The position numbers and the translations under genes are program-made. From positions 1-64,000 of the forward strand of contig NZ_MVHF01000026.1 in assembly GCF_002086485.1 (NCBI RefSeq): DNA of 64,000 nucleotides, written 5' to 3'. The notes under the pieces are model-generated. The model did not search any database, was not told the origin of the DNA, and saw only the letters and a list, made by a program, of their open reading frames with translations. Positions 14,908 to 23,502 of the stretch are shown one piece after another; positions within the stretch are counted from its first letter, which is position 1, and the number at the start of each line of letters is the position of its first letter. The DNA comes from Mycobacterium aquaticum. GTDB taxonomy: Bacteria; Actinomycetota; Actinomycetes; Mycobacteriales; Mycobacteriaceae.

Positions 14908-16353
14908 GTGGTGTTAGACCGGGTTAACCGCGCGCGCGGACAGGGCGTGCCGCTGCGGGTCGGGTTGGTTGCCGCGGCTCTGGTGTTGGTGGCGTGCGGC
15001 CTGCTCGCGTCGGGCATTGCCGTCACCTCGATCATGCGGCACACCGAGGTCGACCGGATCGACCAGACGTTGCTCGACGCGTCGCGCAGCTGGGCGCTGG
15101 AACCGCGCCGCATGCCGTCCACGCCGATGGAAGGCCCGAATCCGGCCCGGCCGCCGTCGAACTTCTACGTGCGCGGCGTCGACGAAGACGGACGTACCTG
15201 GATCGCGATCAACGACCGGGAAGCCGAACCCGAACTGCCCGACAACAACGATGTCGGACCCATCCCGGTGACCGTCGGGTCGATCGGAGACTCCAACATC
15301 CAGTGGCGGGCGATGACGGTGCGGTCCTCGGATGGCTCGCTGACCACGGTCGCGATCGATCTTTCCGACGTGCAGTCGTCGGTGCGGGCGCTGATCTGGT
15401 CGCAGATCGGAATCGGTGCGGCCGTGCTGCTGGTACTCGGCATCGCGGGCTACGCGGTGGTCCACCGCAGCCTGCGTCCCCTCGTCGAGGTCGAACAGAC
15501 AGCTGCTGCGATCGCCGCCGGGCAGCTCGATCGTCGTGTCCCCGAACGGGATCCGCGCACCGAAGTCGGCCGGCTGTCGTTGGCGCTGAACGGCATGCTC
15601 GCCCAGATCCAACGTGCGGTGGCGTCTTCGGAGGCCTCGGCCGAGCAGGCACGCAGCTCTGAGGAACGCATGCGGCGGTTCATCACCGACGCCAGCCATG
15701 AACTGCGCACCCCGCTGACCACCATCCGCGGTTTCGCCGAGCTGTACCGGCAAGGCGCGGCCCGTGACACCGAGATGCTGATGGGGCGCATCGAGAGTGA
15801 GTCGCGGCGCATGGGCCTGCTCGTCGAGGACCTGTTGCTGCTGGCGCGCCTCGACGCGCAACGCCCGCTGGAGCGCCGCCGGGTAGACCTGCTGACCCTG
15901 GCCACCGACGCCGTGCACGACGCGCAGTCCATCGCGCCCGAGCGCAAGGTGTCCATGGAGGTGTTCGACGGACCGGGAACACCGGAAGTGCTCGGTGACG
16001 ACGCCCGCTTGCGGCAGGTGCTGGGGAACCTGGTGGCGAACGCGCTGCAGCACACGCCGGAAACCGCAGGCATCACAGTGCGGGTGGGTACCGACGGGGA
16101 CAACGCGGTGCTCGAGGTGTGCGACGAAGGCCCCGGCATGAGCCAGGAAGATGCGCGACGGGTCTTCGAGCGGTTCTACCGGGCCGACACGTCACGCACC
16201 CGGGCCAGCGGCGGTACCGGGCTTGGTCTGTCGATCGTCGATTCGTTGGTGTACGCCCACGGCGGGACGGTGCGCGTCGTCACCGCCCCGGGCCAGGGCT
16301 GCCGGTTTACCGTCAGCCTGCCGCGGATTGCAGATCTGCCAGCGCGGCTGTGA
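14908..16353 (+). CDS. phoR: PhoR, sensor histidine kinase of the PhoPR system
   Basis: This is a 481-residue membrane kinase. Transmembrane helix 1 (about 17-39) and helix 2 (about 161-183) flank an extracytoplasmic sensor loop of about 120 residues. A HAMP domain (about 184-237) follows, then the HisKA dimerisation domain with phospho-acceptor H264 in DASHELRTPL, and a HATPase domain with the N box (LGNLVANALQHT), DEGPGMS, FERFYR and GGTGLGLSIV. It phosphorylates PhoP. The start is the first of two tandem GTG codons (14908 or 14911), and the ribosome site is poor. The last 41 nt overlap the convergent HIT gene. Confidence 0.96.
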   Translation: MVLDRVNRARGQGVPLRVGLVAAALVLVACGLLASGIAVTSIMRHTEVDRIDQTLLDASRSWALEPRRMPSTPMEGPNPARPPSNFYVRGVDEDGRTWIAINDREAEPELPDNNDVGPIPVTVGSIGDSNIQWRAMTVRSSDGSLTTVAIDLSDVQSSVRALIWSQIGIGAAVLLVLGIAGYAVVHRSLRPLVEVEQTAAAIAAGQLDRRVPERDPRTEVGRLSLALNGMLAQIQRAVASSEASAEQARSSEERMRRFITDASHELRTPLTTIRGFAELYRQGAARDTEMLMGRIESESRRMGLLVEDLLLLARLDAQRPLERRRVDLLTLATDAVHDAQSIAPERKVSMEVFDGPGTPEVLGDDARLRQVLGNLVANALQHTPETAGITVRVGTDGDNAVLEVCDEGPGMSQEDARRVFERFYRADTSRTRASGGTGLGLSIVDSLVYAHGGTVRVVTAPGQGCRFTVSLPRIADLPARL

Positions 16354-16729
16354 TCTTCGCCTGCGCCTCGTCGAGGGATTCCGGCGACGGATTGTTGTCG
16401 ACGTGGGCGAACCCGAAGTCGGACAGGTTGTAGGCGGGGAAGACGTGCACGTGCAGGTGCGGGACCTCAAGTCCGGCGATGATCACGCCGGCGCGCTCGG
16501 CGCCGAAGGCCTTGCACACGGCCTTGCCGATCAGCTGGGACACCTCCATCACGCGCGCGAAAACGGCGGGCTCGACATCCTGCCAGTTGTCGATCTCGGC
16601 GCGGGGCACCACGAGCGTGTGGCCCTGGGTCATCGGAGCGATGGTCAGGAACGCGACGATCTCGTCGTCCTGATAGACGAATCGGCCCGGTAGTTCGCCG
16701 TTGATGATCTTGGTGAAGACGGTCGCCAT
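16313..16729 (-). CDS. HIT family nucleotide-binding protein
   Basis: This 138-residue protein has the histidine triad HLHVHVFP (about residues 94-101) and upstream HTLVVPRAEIDNWQ, typical of HIT (HINT-branch) hydrolases or transferases acting on nucleoside phosphoramidates or dinucleotides. As I recall, it corresponds to M. tuberculosis Rv0759c at the same place. A TATGCT -10 (16736-16741) lies 6 nt before the ATG, so it is probably leaderless. Its 3' end overlaps phoR by 41 nt, so transcripts of the two genes are antisense there. Confidence 0.9.
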   Translation of the reverse strand: MATVFTKIINGELPGRFVYQDDEIVAFLTIAPMTQGHTLVVPRAEIDNWQDVEPAVFARVMEVSQLIGKAVCKAFGAERAGVIIAGLEVPHLHVHVFPAYNLSDFGFAHVDNNPSPESLDEAQAKITAALADLQSAAG

Positions 16730-16762
16730 GCCCCGAGCATAGTGAGCGGCCCACTGACGGTC

Positions 16763-17602
16763 TCAGCCGATCAGCTCGGCCAATTCGTCGACGGTCCACG
16801 GCGGTGACGCGTGGTGGTCCCGGTAGACGATGAATCCGGGTGTGGGGCGGGTGAATTCACCGACGAATCCGCCCGCGGCGATGAAGATCCGGCCGGTCAC
16901 TTCCCGTGCGGCATCGCTGACCAGATAGCCGTAGGTGGGCGCCACGTAGTCCGGCGAAGCCGCGTCGAGGGCACCCTGCATGCTCACGTCGTCGAGCAGG
17001 CCGCGGCGGTTCAGCTCGGCGATGTGTTGCTCGTAGTCGGGCCCGGTGGACAGCCGCGTGCGCGCCCCGGGACACACGACGTTGGCGCGCACCCTGTGCT
17101 CCTTGAGTTCGGCCGCGATCGCCAGCGTGAGCCCGTTGACCGCTCCCTTGCCCGCCGGGTAGCCCGAGCCGCCGTAGTCACCGAGGAATGCGAACGAACT
17201 GGTGTTGACGATGGCTCCGCCGCCCTGGGCGACCATTCGGGGTGCGGCGGCCCGGCAGGTCTCGAACACCGTGCCCAGATGAGCGTCGAGCAGGTCCCGG
17301 AATTGGGCACTCGTGACGTTCAGGATGGACGAGCCGACTGGTTCGGCCGTCCCTGCGCAGTTCACCAGGATGTCGATGCTGCCGAACTCGGTCACGCACC
17401 GATCGATGAGGGCGTCCGCGACAGCCGGATCGGACGGTGAACCGGCATGTGCCACACCGGAAACCCGCTGCGCCGCGGCTTCAGTGGTGGCGGCGTTGCG
17501 ACCGCTGACCACGACGCCCGCGCCCAGCGACGCGAGCAGCTCCGCCACGGCGAGGCCGATGCCGCGGGTGCCGCCCACCACGACGGCACCGCGCCCCGTC
17601 AA
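16763..17602 (-). CDS. Short-chain dehydrogenase/reductase
   Basis: This 279-residue SDR shows the cofactor motif VVGGTRGIGLAVAE (TGxxxGxG variant with GGTRGIG), NCAG, the catalytic Ser in NTSSFAF and the YPAGK motif (YxxxK). It carries a somewhat long C-terminus (about residues 225-279). Arg at GRNAAT after beta-strand 2 suggests NADP preference. It follows the KSI-like gene by 11 nt on the same strand and is likely co-transcribed with it. I do not recall a counterpart at this spot in M. tuberculosis, so it may be an insertion. A lipid or steroid alcohol substrate fits the neighbourhood but is not shown. Confidence 0.88.
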   Translation of the reverse strand: MTGRGAVVVGGTRGIGLAVAELLASLGAGVVVSGRNAATTEAAAQRVSGVAHAGSPSDPAVADALIDRCVTEFGSIDILVNCAGTAEPVGSSILNVTSAQFRDLLDAHLGTVFETCRAAAPRMVAQGGGAIVNTSSFAFLGDYGGSGYPAGKGAVNGLTLAIAAELKEHRVRANVVCPGARTRLSTGPDYEQHIAELNRRGLLDDVSMQGALDAASPDYVAPTYGYLVSDAAREVTGRIFIAAGGFVGEFTRPTPGFIVYRDHHASPPWTVDELAELIG

Positions 17603-17613
17603 TGCCCCGGTGG

Positions 17614-18042
17614 TCAGCTCTGGCCTTCCTGGGCGAACGTCATCGCGTCCAGGTTCCAGTAGCCCCGCAGATTCGTGATCAGGCCGGCGTCGTCGACCTT
17701 GTAGGTGAACACCCCGCGCACGGTCGCGGTGAAGCCGTTGGGAAACCTGGTGTGCAACACCAGGATGTAGGCGATCTCCGTCGGTGAGCTCGACGGGAAG
17801 GTCTCCTCACACGTGACGGTCAGAGTGTTCGGGGCGATGTTGGTGTCGTAGAAGACCGCGACGGCGTCCTTGCCGCGCACCCCGCAGCCGTCGGGGTTGG
17901 TGACGGCTTCGCCGATCGGATCTTCGACCACGACGTCGTCGGCCATCAAGGCCAGCCAACCCTCCCGGTCGCCGGACTGCACGCATCGCCAGGATGCCTG
18001 AGACGCGATCTGGACGGGCGAAAGTTCTTGGGTCTGGGTCAT
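17614..18042 (-). CDS. KSI/SnoaL-like (NTF2 fold) protein, Rv0760c-type
   Basis: This 142-residue single-domain protein has the NTF2/ketosteroid isomerase fold (ASWRCVQSGDREGWLALMADDVVVEDPIG, then VFTYKVDDAGLITNLRGYWN). The M. tuberculosis relative Rv0760c is structurally a KSI-like protein that binds steroids, as I recall, without proven physiological activity. Residues D and Y in the pocket cannot be assigned confidently by eye. I start at the ATG at 18042, which follows GAGGAGATGAAT; in-frame ATGs at 18048 and 18063 lack spaced ribosome sites. It lies downstream of adhB (68-bp gap) on the same strand. Confidence 0.85.
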   Translation of the reverse strand: MTQTQELSPVQIASQASWRCVQSGDREGWLALMADDVVVEDPIGEAVTNPDGCGVRGKDAVAVFYDTNIAPNTLTVTCEETFPSSSPTEIAYILVLHTRFPNGFTATVRGVFTYKVDDAGLITNLRGYWNLDAMTFAQEGQS

Positions 18043-18110
18043 ATTCATCTCCTCATCCGCCAAAACCGCATTCCAGCAGGCCGCTGGAATGCGGTTTCGG
18101 TGGGAAATGG

Positions 18111-19241
18111 TCAGCGGTCGGCGTCGGTGTAGCGGATGATGCCGCGGATGTTTCGGCCCTCCAGCATGTCCTTGTAGCCGTCGTTGATCTGTTCCAGCTT
18201 GTACTGGCGGGTCACCATGTCGTCGAGGTTGAGCTTGCCTGCCTTGTACATCGACAGCAATTGTGGGATGTCGTAGTGCGGGTTACCGCCGCCAAAGATG
18301 GTGCCCTGCAGGTTCTTTTGCATGAGCGTCAGCATGGCCAGGTTCAGCGTGACGTTGGTGTCGAGCAGGCTGCCGATCGCCGTCACCACACAGGTGCCGC
18401 CCTTGCTGGTGAGGTTGAGGTAGTTGTCGACGTCCTCACCCTTGAGTTCGCCCACGGTGACGATCGTCTTCTTCGCCATCAGGCCCCACGTCACCTCGGC
18501 GACCCCCGCCATGGCGGCGAAGATGTCCGGATAGACATGGGTGGCACCGAACTTGAGCGCCTGATCACGCTTCCACTCGACCGGGTCGACCACGAAGATG
18601 TGCCGAGCGCCGGCGTTGACCGCGCCTTGCAGGGCAGCCATCCCGACGCCGCCGACGCCGATGATGGCCACGTCCTCACCGGGGCGGATGTCGCCGGCGC
18701 GGACCGCCGAACCGTAGCCGGTGGTGACGCCGCAGCCGACCAGGCACGCCACCTCGAACGGGATGGACTTGTCGATCTTCACCACCGAACTCTTGTGCAC
18801 CACCATGTACGGGCTGAACGTGCCGAGCAGGGTCATCGGAAAAACGTTCTGGCCCTTGGCGTGAATGCGGAAGGTGCCGTCGGACACCGCTTGACCGCCG
18901 AGCAGTCCGGCGCCCAGATCGCACAGGTTGCGCAGCCCGGCCTGACAAGACGGGCACTGGCCACAGGACGGGATGAACGACAACACCACGTGGTCGCCGG
19001 GTTCGATGCCTTCGACGCCGGGCCCGACCTCCGTGACGATGCCCGCGCCTTCGTGGCCGCCGAGCACGGGGAAGCCGCCCATCGGAATGCCGCCGGTCAC
19101 CAGGTGGTGGTCGGAGTGGCACATGCCCGACGCTTCCATCTGGATCTTGACCTCATCCTTGACGGGATCACCGATCTCGATCTCCTCGATCGACCACGGC
19201 TGGTTGAACTCCCAGATGAGAGCGCCCTTTGTCTTCATCAC
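18111..19241 (-). CDS. adhB: Zinc-dependent, NDMA-linked alcohol dehydrogenase (AdhB type)
   Basis: This is a 376-residue class III-like medium-chain alcohol dehydrogenase. The catalytic zinc ligands lie in GMCHSDHH (Cys) and GGHEGAGIV (His-Glu). The structural zinc lobe is reduced to FIPSCGQCPSCQAGLRNLC. The NAD(P) motif is GVGGVGMAALQG. It resembles the actinobacterial family whose cofactor stays bound and that is linked to mycofactocin as redox partner; that assignment is from family memory. It matches Rv0761c adhB by position. The transcript probably starts after the terminator-like hairpin at 19297-19318. A likely role is oxidation of a lipid-derived alcohol, together with the P450s next door. 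Confidence 0.9.
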   Translation of the reverse strand: MMKTKGALIWEFNQPWSIEEIEIGDPVKDEVKIQMEASGMCHSDHHLVTGGIPMGGFPVLGGHEGAGIVTEVGPGVEGIEPGDHVVLSFIPSCGQCPSCQAGLRNLCDLGAGLLGGQAVSDGTFRIHAKGQNVFPMTLLGTFSPYMVVHKSSVVKIDKSIPFEVACLVGCGVTTGYGSAVRAGDIRPGEDVAIIGVGGVGMAALQGAVNAGARHIFVVDPVEWKRDQALKFGATHVYPDIFAAMAGVAEVTWGLMAKKTIVTVGELKGEDVDNYLNLTSKGGTCVVTAIGSLLDTNVTLNLAMLTLMQKNLQGTIFGGGNPHYDIPQLLSMYKAGKLNLDDMVTRQYKLEQINDGYKDMLEGRNIRGIIRYTDADR

Positions 19242-19296
19242 GTCCTACTTTCGTTGGAGGCTTCCCGCGCCAGACTAAGTTATCTAGGTCACATAA

Positions 19297-19318
19297 GGAA
19301 GGTCGCATTTGACCTTCC
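19297..19318 (-). terminator. Hairpin after the cyp123-cyp51 operon
   Basis: GGAAGGTC (19297-19304) pairs perfectly with GACCTTCC (19311-19318) around a 6-nt loop, 3 nt past the stop of the NTF2-like gene. There is no U-run, as is common for mycobacterial terminators. Confidence 0.55.
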
Positions 19319-19321
19319 GGC

Positions 19322-19870
19322 TCACCAGATCGGAACCGGCGCTTCTCCCAGGGGGTAGTAGCCGGGCAGCTTCTCCCCGGCGAGGCTCCGTTCGATGCGC
19401 TTCTGCATGCCCGCGCTGAGGTCGCCGGAGGAGATGAGCTTCATGAACATCGACGAGACATGGCCGAAATCGAAGAAATCGCGTTGCCATTCGATCAGCA
19501 GTTCGCCGTCTTCTTCGGTGAGCCGGAACCAGCTCCCGCCGATGCCGTAGATCTCGTCGGTCGTGCCGTCGGACTTGTTGACGATCTGTTTCCAGAAGCC
19601 GACGATCTCGCTCTGCTTGTCGTCGACCAGAACTTTCTGATATTCGTAGACCCAGTTCTCCAGGCCCTCCATCTCCAGACCCAGGGCGACATCGCGGATT
19701 TCGTCGCGGCCGACGCACATCACGTCTTCTTTGGGGCCGATGTTCCAGCCGTAGGTGGCGTCGGCGGTGTAGAAGTCGGCCAGCGGCTTCCAATCGCCGG
19801 CTTTCTCGGCGTCCTTGTTGGCTTGTAGCCAACGTTCGACCCAGTGATCGAGTGCTTCGCGTGACGGCAT
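19322..19870 (-). CDS. NTF2-like/SnoaL family protein at the end of the cyp51 operon
   Basis: This 182-residue soluble protein has an NTF2-like cone fold (WKPLADFYTADATYGWNIGP, VYEYQKVLVDDKQSEIVGFWKQI, SWFRLTEEDGELLIEWQRDFFDFG). It has no obvious catalytic residues. It corresponds by position to Rv0762c of M. tuberculosis, which is uncharacterised. It begins 2 nt after the ferredoxin stop, so it is co-translated with the P450 redox chain and may bind a P450 substrate or product. That role is inference from operon position only. Confidence 0.8.
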   Translation of the reverse strand: MPSREALDHWVERWLQANKDAEKAGDWKPLADFYTADATYGWNIGPKEDVMCVGRDEIRDVALGLEMEGLENWVYEYQKVLVDDKQSEIVGFWKQIVNKSDGTTDEIYGIGGSWFRLTEEDGELLIEWQRDFFDFGHVSSMFMKLISSGDLSAGMQKRIERSLAGEKLPGYYPLGEAPVPIW

Positions 19871-19872
19871 CG

Positions 19873-20079
19873 CTATTCCTTATCGGTGATGGACAGTGCT
19901 CGGGTAGGACACATATCGACGGCTCTCTCGACGTCCTCGCGGAGTTCGTCGGGTGGTTCGGGGTCGGTGATCTCCACGGTGCCGCGTTTGGGCACGGTGA
20001 AGACGTCCGGGGCCTCCATTTCGCACATCGCGTGGCCCTGGCACAGGTCGGTGTCGACCTCAACGCGGTAGCAACCCAT
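19873..20079 (-). CDS. 3Fe-4S ferredoxin, redox partner of CYP51
   Basis: This 68-residue ferredoxin has the motif CQGHAMC followed by the late CP (VDMCPTRAL). The second cluster position has His/Ala in place of Cys, which gives the C-x5-C...C arrangement of [3Fe-4S] ferredoxins. Such proteins pass single electrons to bacterial P450s. It starts 6 nt after the cyp51 stop, and M. tuberculosis Rv0763c in the same place is the ferredoxin that supports CYP51. Confidence 0.93.
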   Translation of the reverse strand: MGCYRVEVDTDLCQGHAMCEMEAPDVFTVPKRGTVEITDPEPPDELREDVERAVDMCPTRALSITDKE

Positions 20080-20085
20080 GGGTGC

Positions 20086-21447
20086 TCACCCCTTCGTGCG
20101 TCTGCGGTACCGAACTTTGGCGGGGCGTTCCAGCTGGACGACCATCTTCGAGTGGTCGTTGCGGTACGAGTCCGCGGGTTGAGCCATCTCGAACTCGTAC
20201 TCCCGCAACAACACCGAGAAGATCGCTTTGATCTGCATCTGGGCGAACGCCGCCCCGACGCAGCGATGCCGACCGGCTCCGAACGGGATCCAGGTCCACC
20301 GGTTCACGACGTCGGCCTGTTCGGGCTTGTTGTAGCGATCGGGGTTGAACGCGTCGGGGTCGGGGAAGTCCTCCGGGATGCGGTTGGAGATCGCCGGGGA
20401 CGCCGCGACGAAGTCGCCCTTGTGGATCGGGAATCCCTCGACCTCGAATTCGCCCTGCGCCACCCGCATCAGGATGATCAGCGGCGGATGCAGCCGCAGG
20501 GTCTCCTTGACCACGTTGTCGAGTTTCGGGATCTGGCGCAGCGCGTGGAAACTCACCTCTTGGCCGTCGGCGTAGAGCTCGTCGAGTTCATTCTGGACCT
20601 CGGCGTAGACGTCGGCGTGACGGATCAGCTCGATGAGGGTCCACGACGAGGTGCCGGAGCTGGTGTGGTGGCCGGCGAACATCAGCGAGATGAACATGCC
20701 GGTGATCTCGTCGGCCGAGAACCGGAGGCCGCCCTCCTCGTCCTTGATCGACACCAGCACGTCGAGCATGTCGCGATCGGACTTGTCCTTCGGCGGGTTG
20801 GCCAGCCGCTGATCGATGATCTCCTGCACCAGCGCAACGAGTTTCACGCGCGCTTCATCACGCCGCTGGAAACTCTCGATCGGCAGGTACGGGTCGACGT
20901 AGCAGAACGGATCGGTGCCACGTTCCAGTTCGTGGTAGTACCGAGCGAACCGGGAGTCCAGTTGCTCGCGGAATTTCAGGCCGATCAGGCATGCCGTCGA
21001 GGTGTAGATCGTCAGCTCGGCGAAGAAGTCCAGCAGCTCGATCTCGCCCTCGTCGCCCCAGTCGGCGATGATCTTCTTCACCTCGCCCTCGATGGTCGCG
21101 GCGTGCGCTTTCATATGGTCACCGCGCAACGCCGAGTTGTGCAGCATCTCCTTGCGGCGCTCGGGGCTGGCGTCGAACACCACACCCTTGCCGAAGATCG
21201 GCGTCATGAACGGATACGCCTCGGCCTGATCGAGATCCTCGTCGGCAGAACGGAAGAAGAACTCGTTGGCCTGTGCGCCCGAGAGCAGGATGACGTGCTT
21301 GTCGACCAGCTGGAACCAGCCGACATCGCCGCACTCGTCACGGACCCGCTGCATCAGGCCGATGGGGTCGGTGCGGAATTCCTCCAGGTGACCGTGTTCT
21401 TCTTCGCCACCCGAGACCCGCTGTACTTCCTTGAGGGCGTTGCTCAT
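20086..21447 (-). CDS. cyp51: CYP51, sterol 14-alpha-demethylase
   Basis: This is a 453-residue soluble P450. The oxygen-binding I helix reads AGHHTSS (258-264), where His replaces the usual acidic residue as in CYP51s. The ExxR motif is KETLR (314-318), and the heme loop FGAGRHRCVG has the ligand at C396. The B' region with AEAYPFMTPIFG is typical of CYP51. It removes the 14-alpha-methyl group from lanosterol-like sterols; the native substrate in mycobacteria is not settled. It overlaps the preceding SDR gene by ATGA and is followed by its ferredoxin. Confidence 0.96.
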   Translation of the reverse strand: MSNALKEVQRVSGGEEEHGHLEEFRTDPIGLMQRVRDECGDVGWFQLVDKHVILLSGAQANEFFFRSADEDLDQAEAYPFMTPIFGKGVVFDASPERRKEMLHNSALRGDHMKAHAATIEGEVKKIIADWGDEGEIELLDFFAELTIYTSTACLIGLKFREQLDSRFARYYHELERGTDPFCYVDPYLPIESFQRRDEARVKLVALVQEIIDQRLANPPKDKSDRDMLDVLVSIKDEEGGLRFSADEITGMFISLMFAGHHTSSGTSSWTLIELIRHADVYAEVQNELDELYADGQEVSFHALRQIPKLDNVVKETLRLHPPLIILMRVAQGEFEVEGFPIHKGDFVAASPAISNRIPEDFPDPDAFNPDRYNKPEQADVVNRWTWIPFGAGRHRCVGAAFAQMQIKAIFSVLLREYEFEMAQPADSYRNDHSKMVVQLERPAKVRYRRRTKG

Positions 21448-22271
21448 TGGTTCGGCATCCCTTCTTCCCCCAAAGCCAGCTTCTGGCGGTCTTTGACGTC
21501 CGCGAGCGGAGCTTCGGGCTGAATCTCCAGATTCGCGATGAACCCACCCCGTGGCGTCTCGGCGACGAACGTGATGGCGCGCGCCAGATCAGCGGCACGC
21601 AGGAAGTAGTCGTGGCGGGCCTGCCCCCACTTGGCCCAATCTTCCAGCGCCGGACCGATTTTCTCGGCGGGCAGCGTCCAGCCCATCGCTGTCCGGGTCG
21701 GCCCCGGATGCACGATCGAGGCCCGCACCCCGGTCCCTTCCAGCTCCATTTGCAGGTTGGTCACCATCGCGACCAGACCGGCCTTGGCGGCGCCGTAGGC
21801 GCCCATGTGGGGCCGCTGCCGCAGGGCGACGTCCGAGCCCACGAAGATGACGTCGCCGCGCCGGCGTTCCACCATGGCGGGCAGCACCGCCGTTGCCATC
21901 CGGTTCGCCCCGATGAGGTGAATCTGCACCTGGGCCTCGAACTCGTCGGTGCTCATCTCGTGGAGCCGCCCGAAGTTGGTGTCGCCCGCGCCGGCCACCA
22001 GCACCTCGATCTCGCCCAATGCCTCGGTGGCACCGTGAACGAACGACTTCACCGAATCGGCGTCGGTGACGTCGAGCGGCAGCGCAATCGCCTCCCCGCC
22101 ACCGGCTTTGATCTCCTCGACGAGTTCCTGACACTTCTCGACCCTGCGGGCGCCGAGTGCGACCGGGAAGCCGTGAGCGGCCAGCTGCTTCGCGGTCGCG
22201 GCACCGATGCCCGAGGAGGCGCCGGCGACGATCGCGGGCCTACGGTCAGGGTGCGGTTCAAAACGGGCCAT
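21444..22271 (-). CDS. Short-chain dehydrogenase in the cyp123-cyp51 operon
   Basis: This 275-residue SDR has the cofactor motif AGASSGIGAATAKQ, a GARR after strand 2 that favours NADP, FVGSDVALRQRPHMGAYGAAKAG with the YxxxK catalytic pair, and an extended C-terminus. It corresponds to Rv0765c. It begins directly at the end of cyp123 (no gap) and its stop overlaps cyp51 (ATGA). It probably interconverts an alcohol and ketone on the P450 substrate. Confidence 0.9.
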   Translation of the reverse strand: MARFEPHPDRRPAIVAGASSGIGAATAKQLAAHGFPVALGARRVEKCQELVEEIKAGGGEAIALPLDVTDADSVKSFVHGATEALGEIEVLVAGAGDTNFGRLHEMSTDEFEAQVQIHLIGANRMATAVLPAMVERRRGDVIFVGSDVALRQRPHMGAYGAAKAGLVAMVTNLQMELEGTGVRASIVHPGPTRTAMGWTLPAEKIGPALEDWAKWGQARHDYFLRAADLARAITFVAETPRGGFIANLEIQPEAPLADVKDRQKLALGEEGMPNQ

Positions 22272-23474
22272 TTAGCGTTTCTCCACTGTGATCGGAAGGT
22301 GGGCGAATCCACGGACATTGCTGGAATGCACCCGCACGGCCGCAGATTCATCCAGTTCGTATCCACGGATTCGTTTGAGCAGCTCGGTCAGTGCGACCCG
22401 GGCCTCCATGCGGGCCAGGTGCGCGCCGAGGCAGAAGTGGGCACCACTGCCGAAACTCACCAGCTTCGAGCCGATGTCGCGGCCGATGCGGTATTCGTCG
22501 GCATCTTCGAAGACGCGTTCGTCGCGGTTGGCAGACCCCGCCAACAACAGCAGCACATCGCCTGCGGGGATGGTGGTGTCGTAGAGGGTGAGGTCTTCGA
22601 CCACCGCGCGGGCCAGAATCTGGCTGGACGTGTCGTACCGCAGGGTTTCCTCCACCCACGGGGTGATGAGGTCGTGATCGTCGAACACCGGCGCCAGCTG
22701 GTCCGCGTTCTTGAAGCCCCAATATGCAGCATTGGCAAGCAGTTTCGTGGTCGTTTCATTTCCCGCGACCACCATCAGGAACAAGAACGCCATGATCTCG
22801 TCGTCGGTGAGCTTGTCGCCGTCGATCTCCGCTTCGACCAGCGCCGAAGTGAGGTCATCGGTGAGCTGCCTGCGACGTTGCTTGACCATGTCGGCGTAGT
22901 ACACCAACAGTTCGGCCGATGCCTGCATGGCCGACGCGGGGATGTCGGCCACCCCGTCTTCGCGGTGCATGACACCGTCGGCCAGGGCGCGGATCCGGAC
23001 CCGGTCCTCCTGCGGAACCCCCATCAATTCGGAGATGACATCCATGGGCAGCTTGCCGGCGAATTCGTCGACGTAGTCGAAGCTCTCGTGTTCCAGTGCG
23101 GCCTCGAGGTGCTGAACCGCGATCTCGGTGACCCGGCCCTCCAGCTCGCGGATGCGGCGCGGCGTGAACCCCTTCGACACGAGGGTGCGCAGCCGCAGGT
23201 GGGCCGGATCATCCAGCGCCAGAAAGGACATCACCCGGTGGGCCTCGTCGTTGCGGGAGATCGGATCCAGCGACACCCCATGCTTGTTGGACAATGCGGT
23301 GCTGTTCCGGAAACCCCGCAGCACGTCGCTGTGCCGCGACAGCGCCCAGAAGTTGAGCTTGTCGTTGTGGTACAGCGGAGCTTCGTCGCGCAGCCGCCGA
23401 TAGTACGGGTACGGATCCTCGTGCAGATCGTAGTCGTACGGATCGAAAACCAGTTCTGCAGTTTTCGCGCTCAT
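22272..23474 (-). CDS. cyp123: Cytochrome P450 CYP123
   Basis: This 400-residue P450 has an I helix with VVAGNETTTKLL, the ExxR in VEETLRYD and the heme-binding loop FGSGAHFCLGAHLAR. By position and similarity it is the counterpart of Rv0766c cyp123, whose substrate is unknown. I start at the ATG at 23474, which follows GGAGGAGACAG; the open frame continues to 23537 but would overlap the 3' end of tetR. It is the second gene of the TetR-led operon, 28 nt after tetR. Confidence 0.92.
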   Translation of the reverse strand: MSAKTAELVFDPYDYDLHEDPYPYYRRLRDEAPLYHNDKLNFWALSRHSDVLRGFRNSTALSNKHGVSLDPISRNDEAHRVMSFLALDDPAHLRLRTLVSKGFTPRRIRELEGRVTEIAVQHLEAALEHESFDYVDEFAGKLPMDVISELMGVPQEDRVRIRALADGVMHREDGVADIPASAMQASAELLVYYADMVKQRRRQLTDDLTSALVEAEIDGDKLTDDEIMAFLFLMVVAGNETTTKLLANAAYWGFKNADQLAPVFDDHDLITPWVEETLRYDTSSQILARAVVEDLTLYDTTIPAGDVLLLLAGSANRDERVFEDADEYRIGRDIGSKLVSFGSGAHFCLGAHLARMEARVALTELLKRIRGYELDESAAVRVHSSNVRGFAHLPITVEKR

Positions 23475-23502
23475 CGGTGCTGTCTCCTCTTCGCGCAAGC
23501 GC

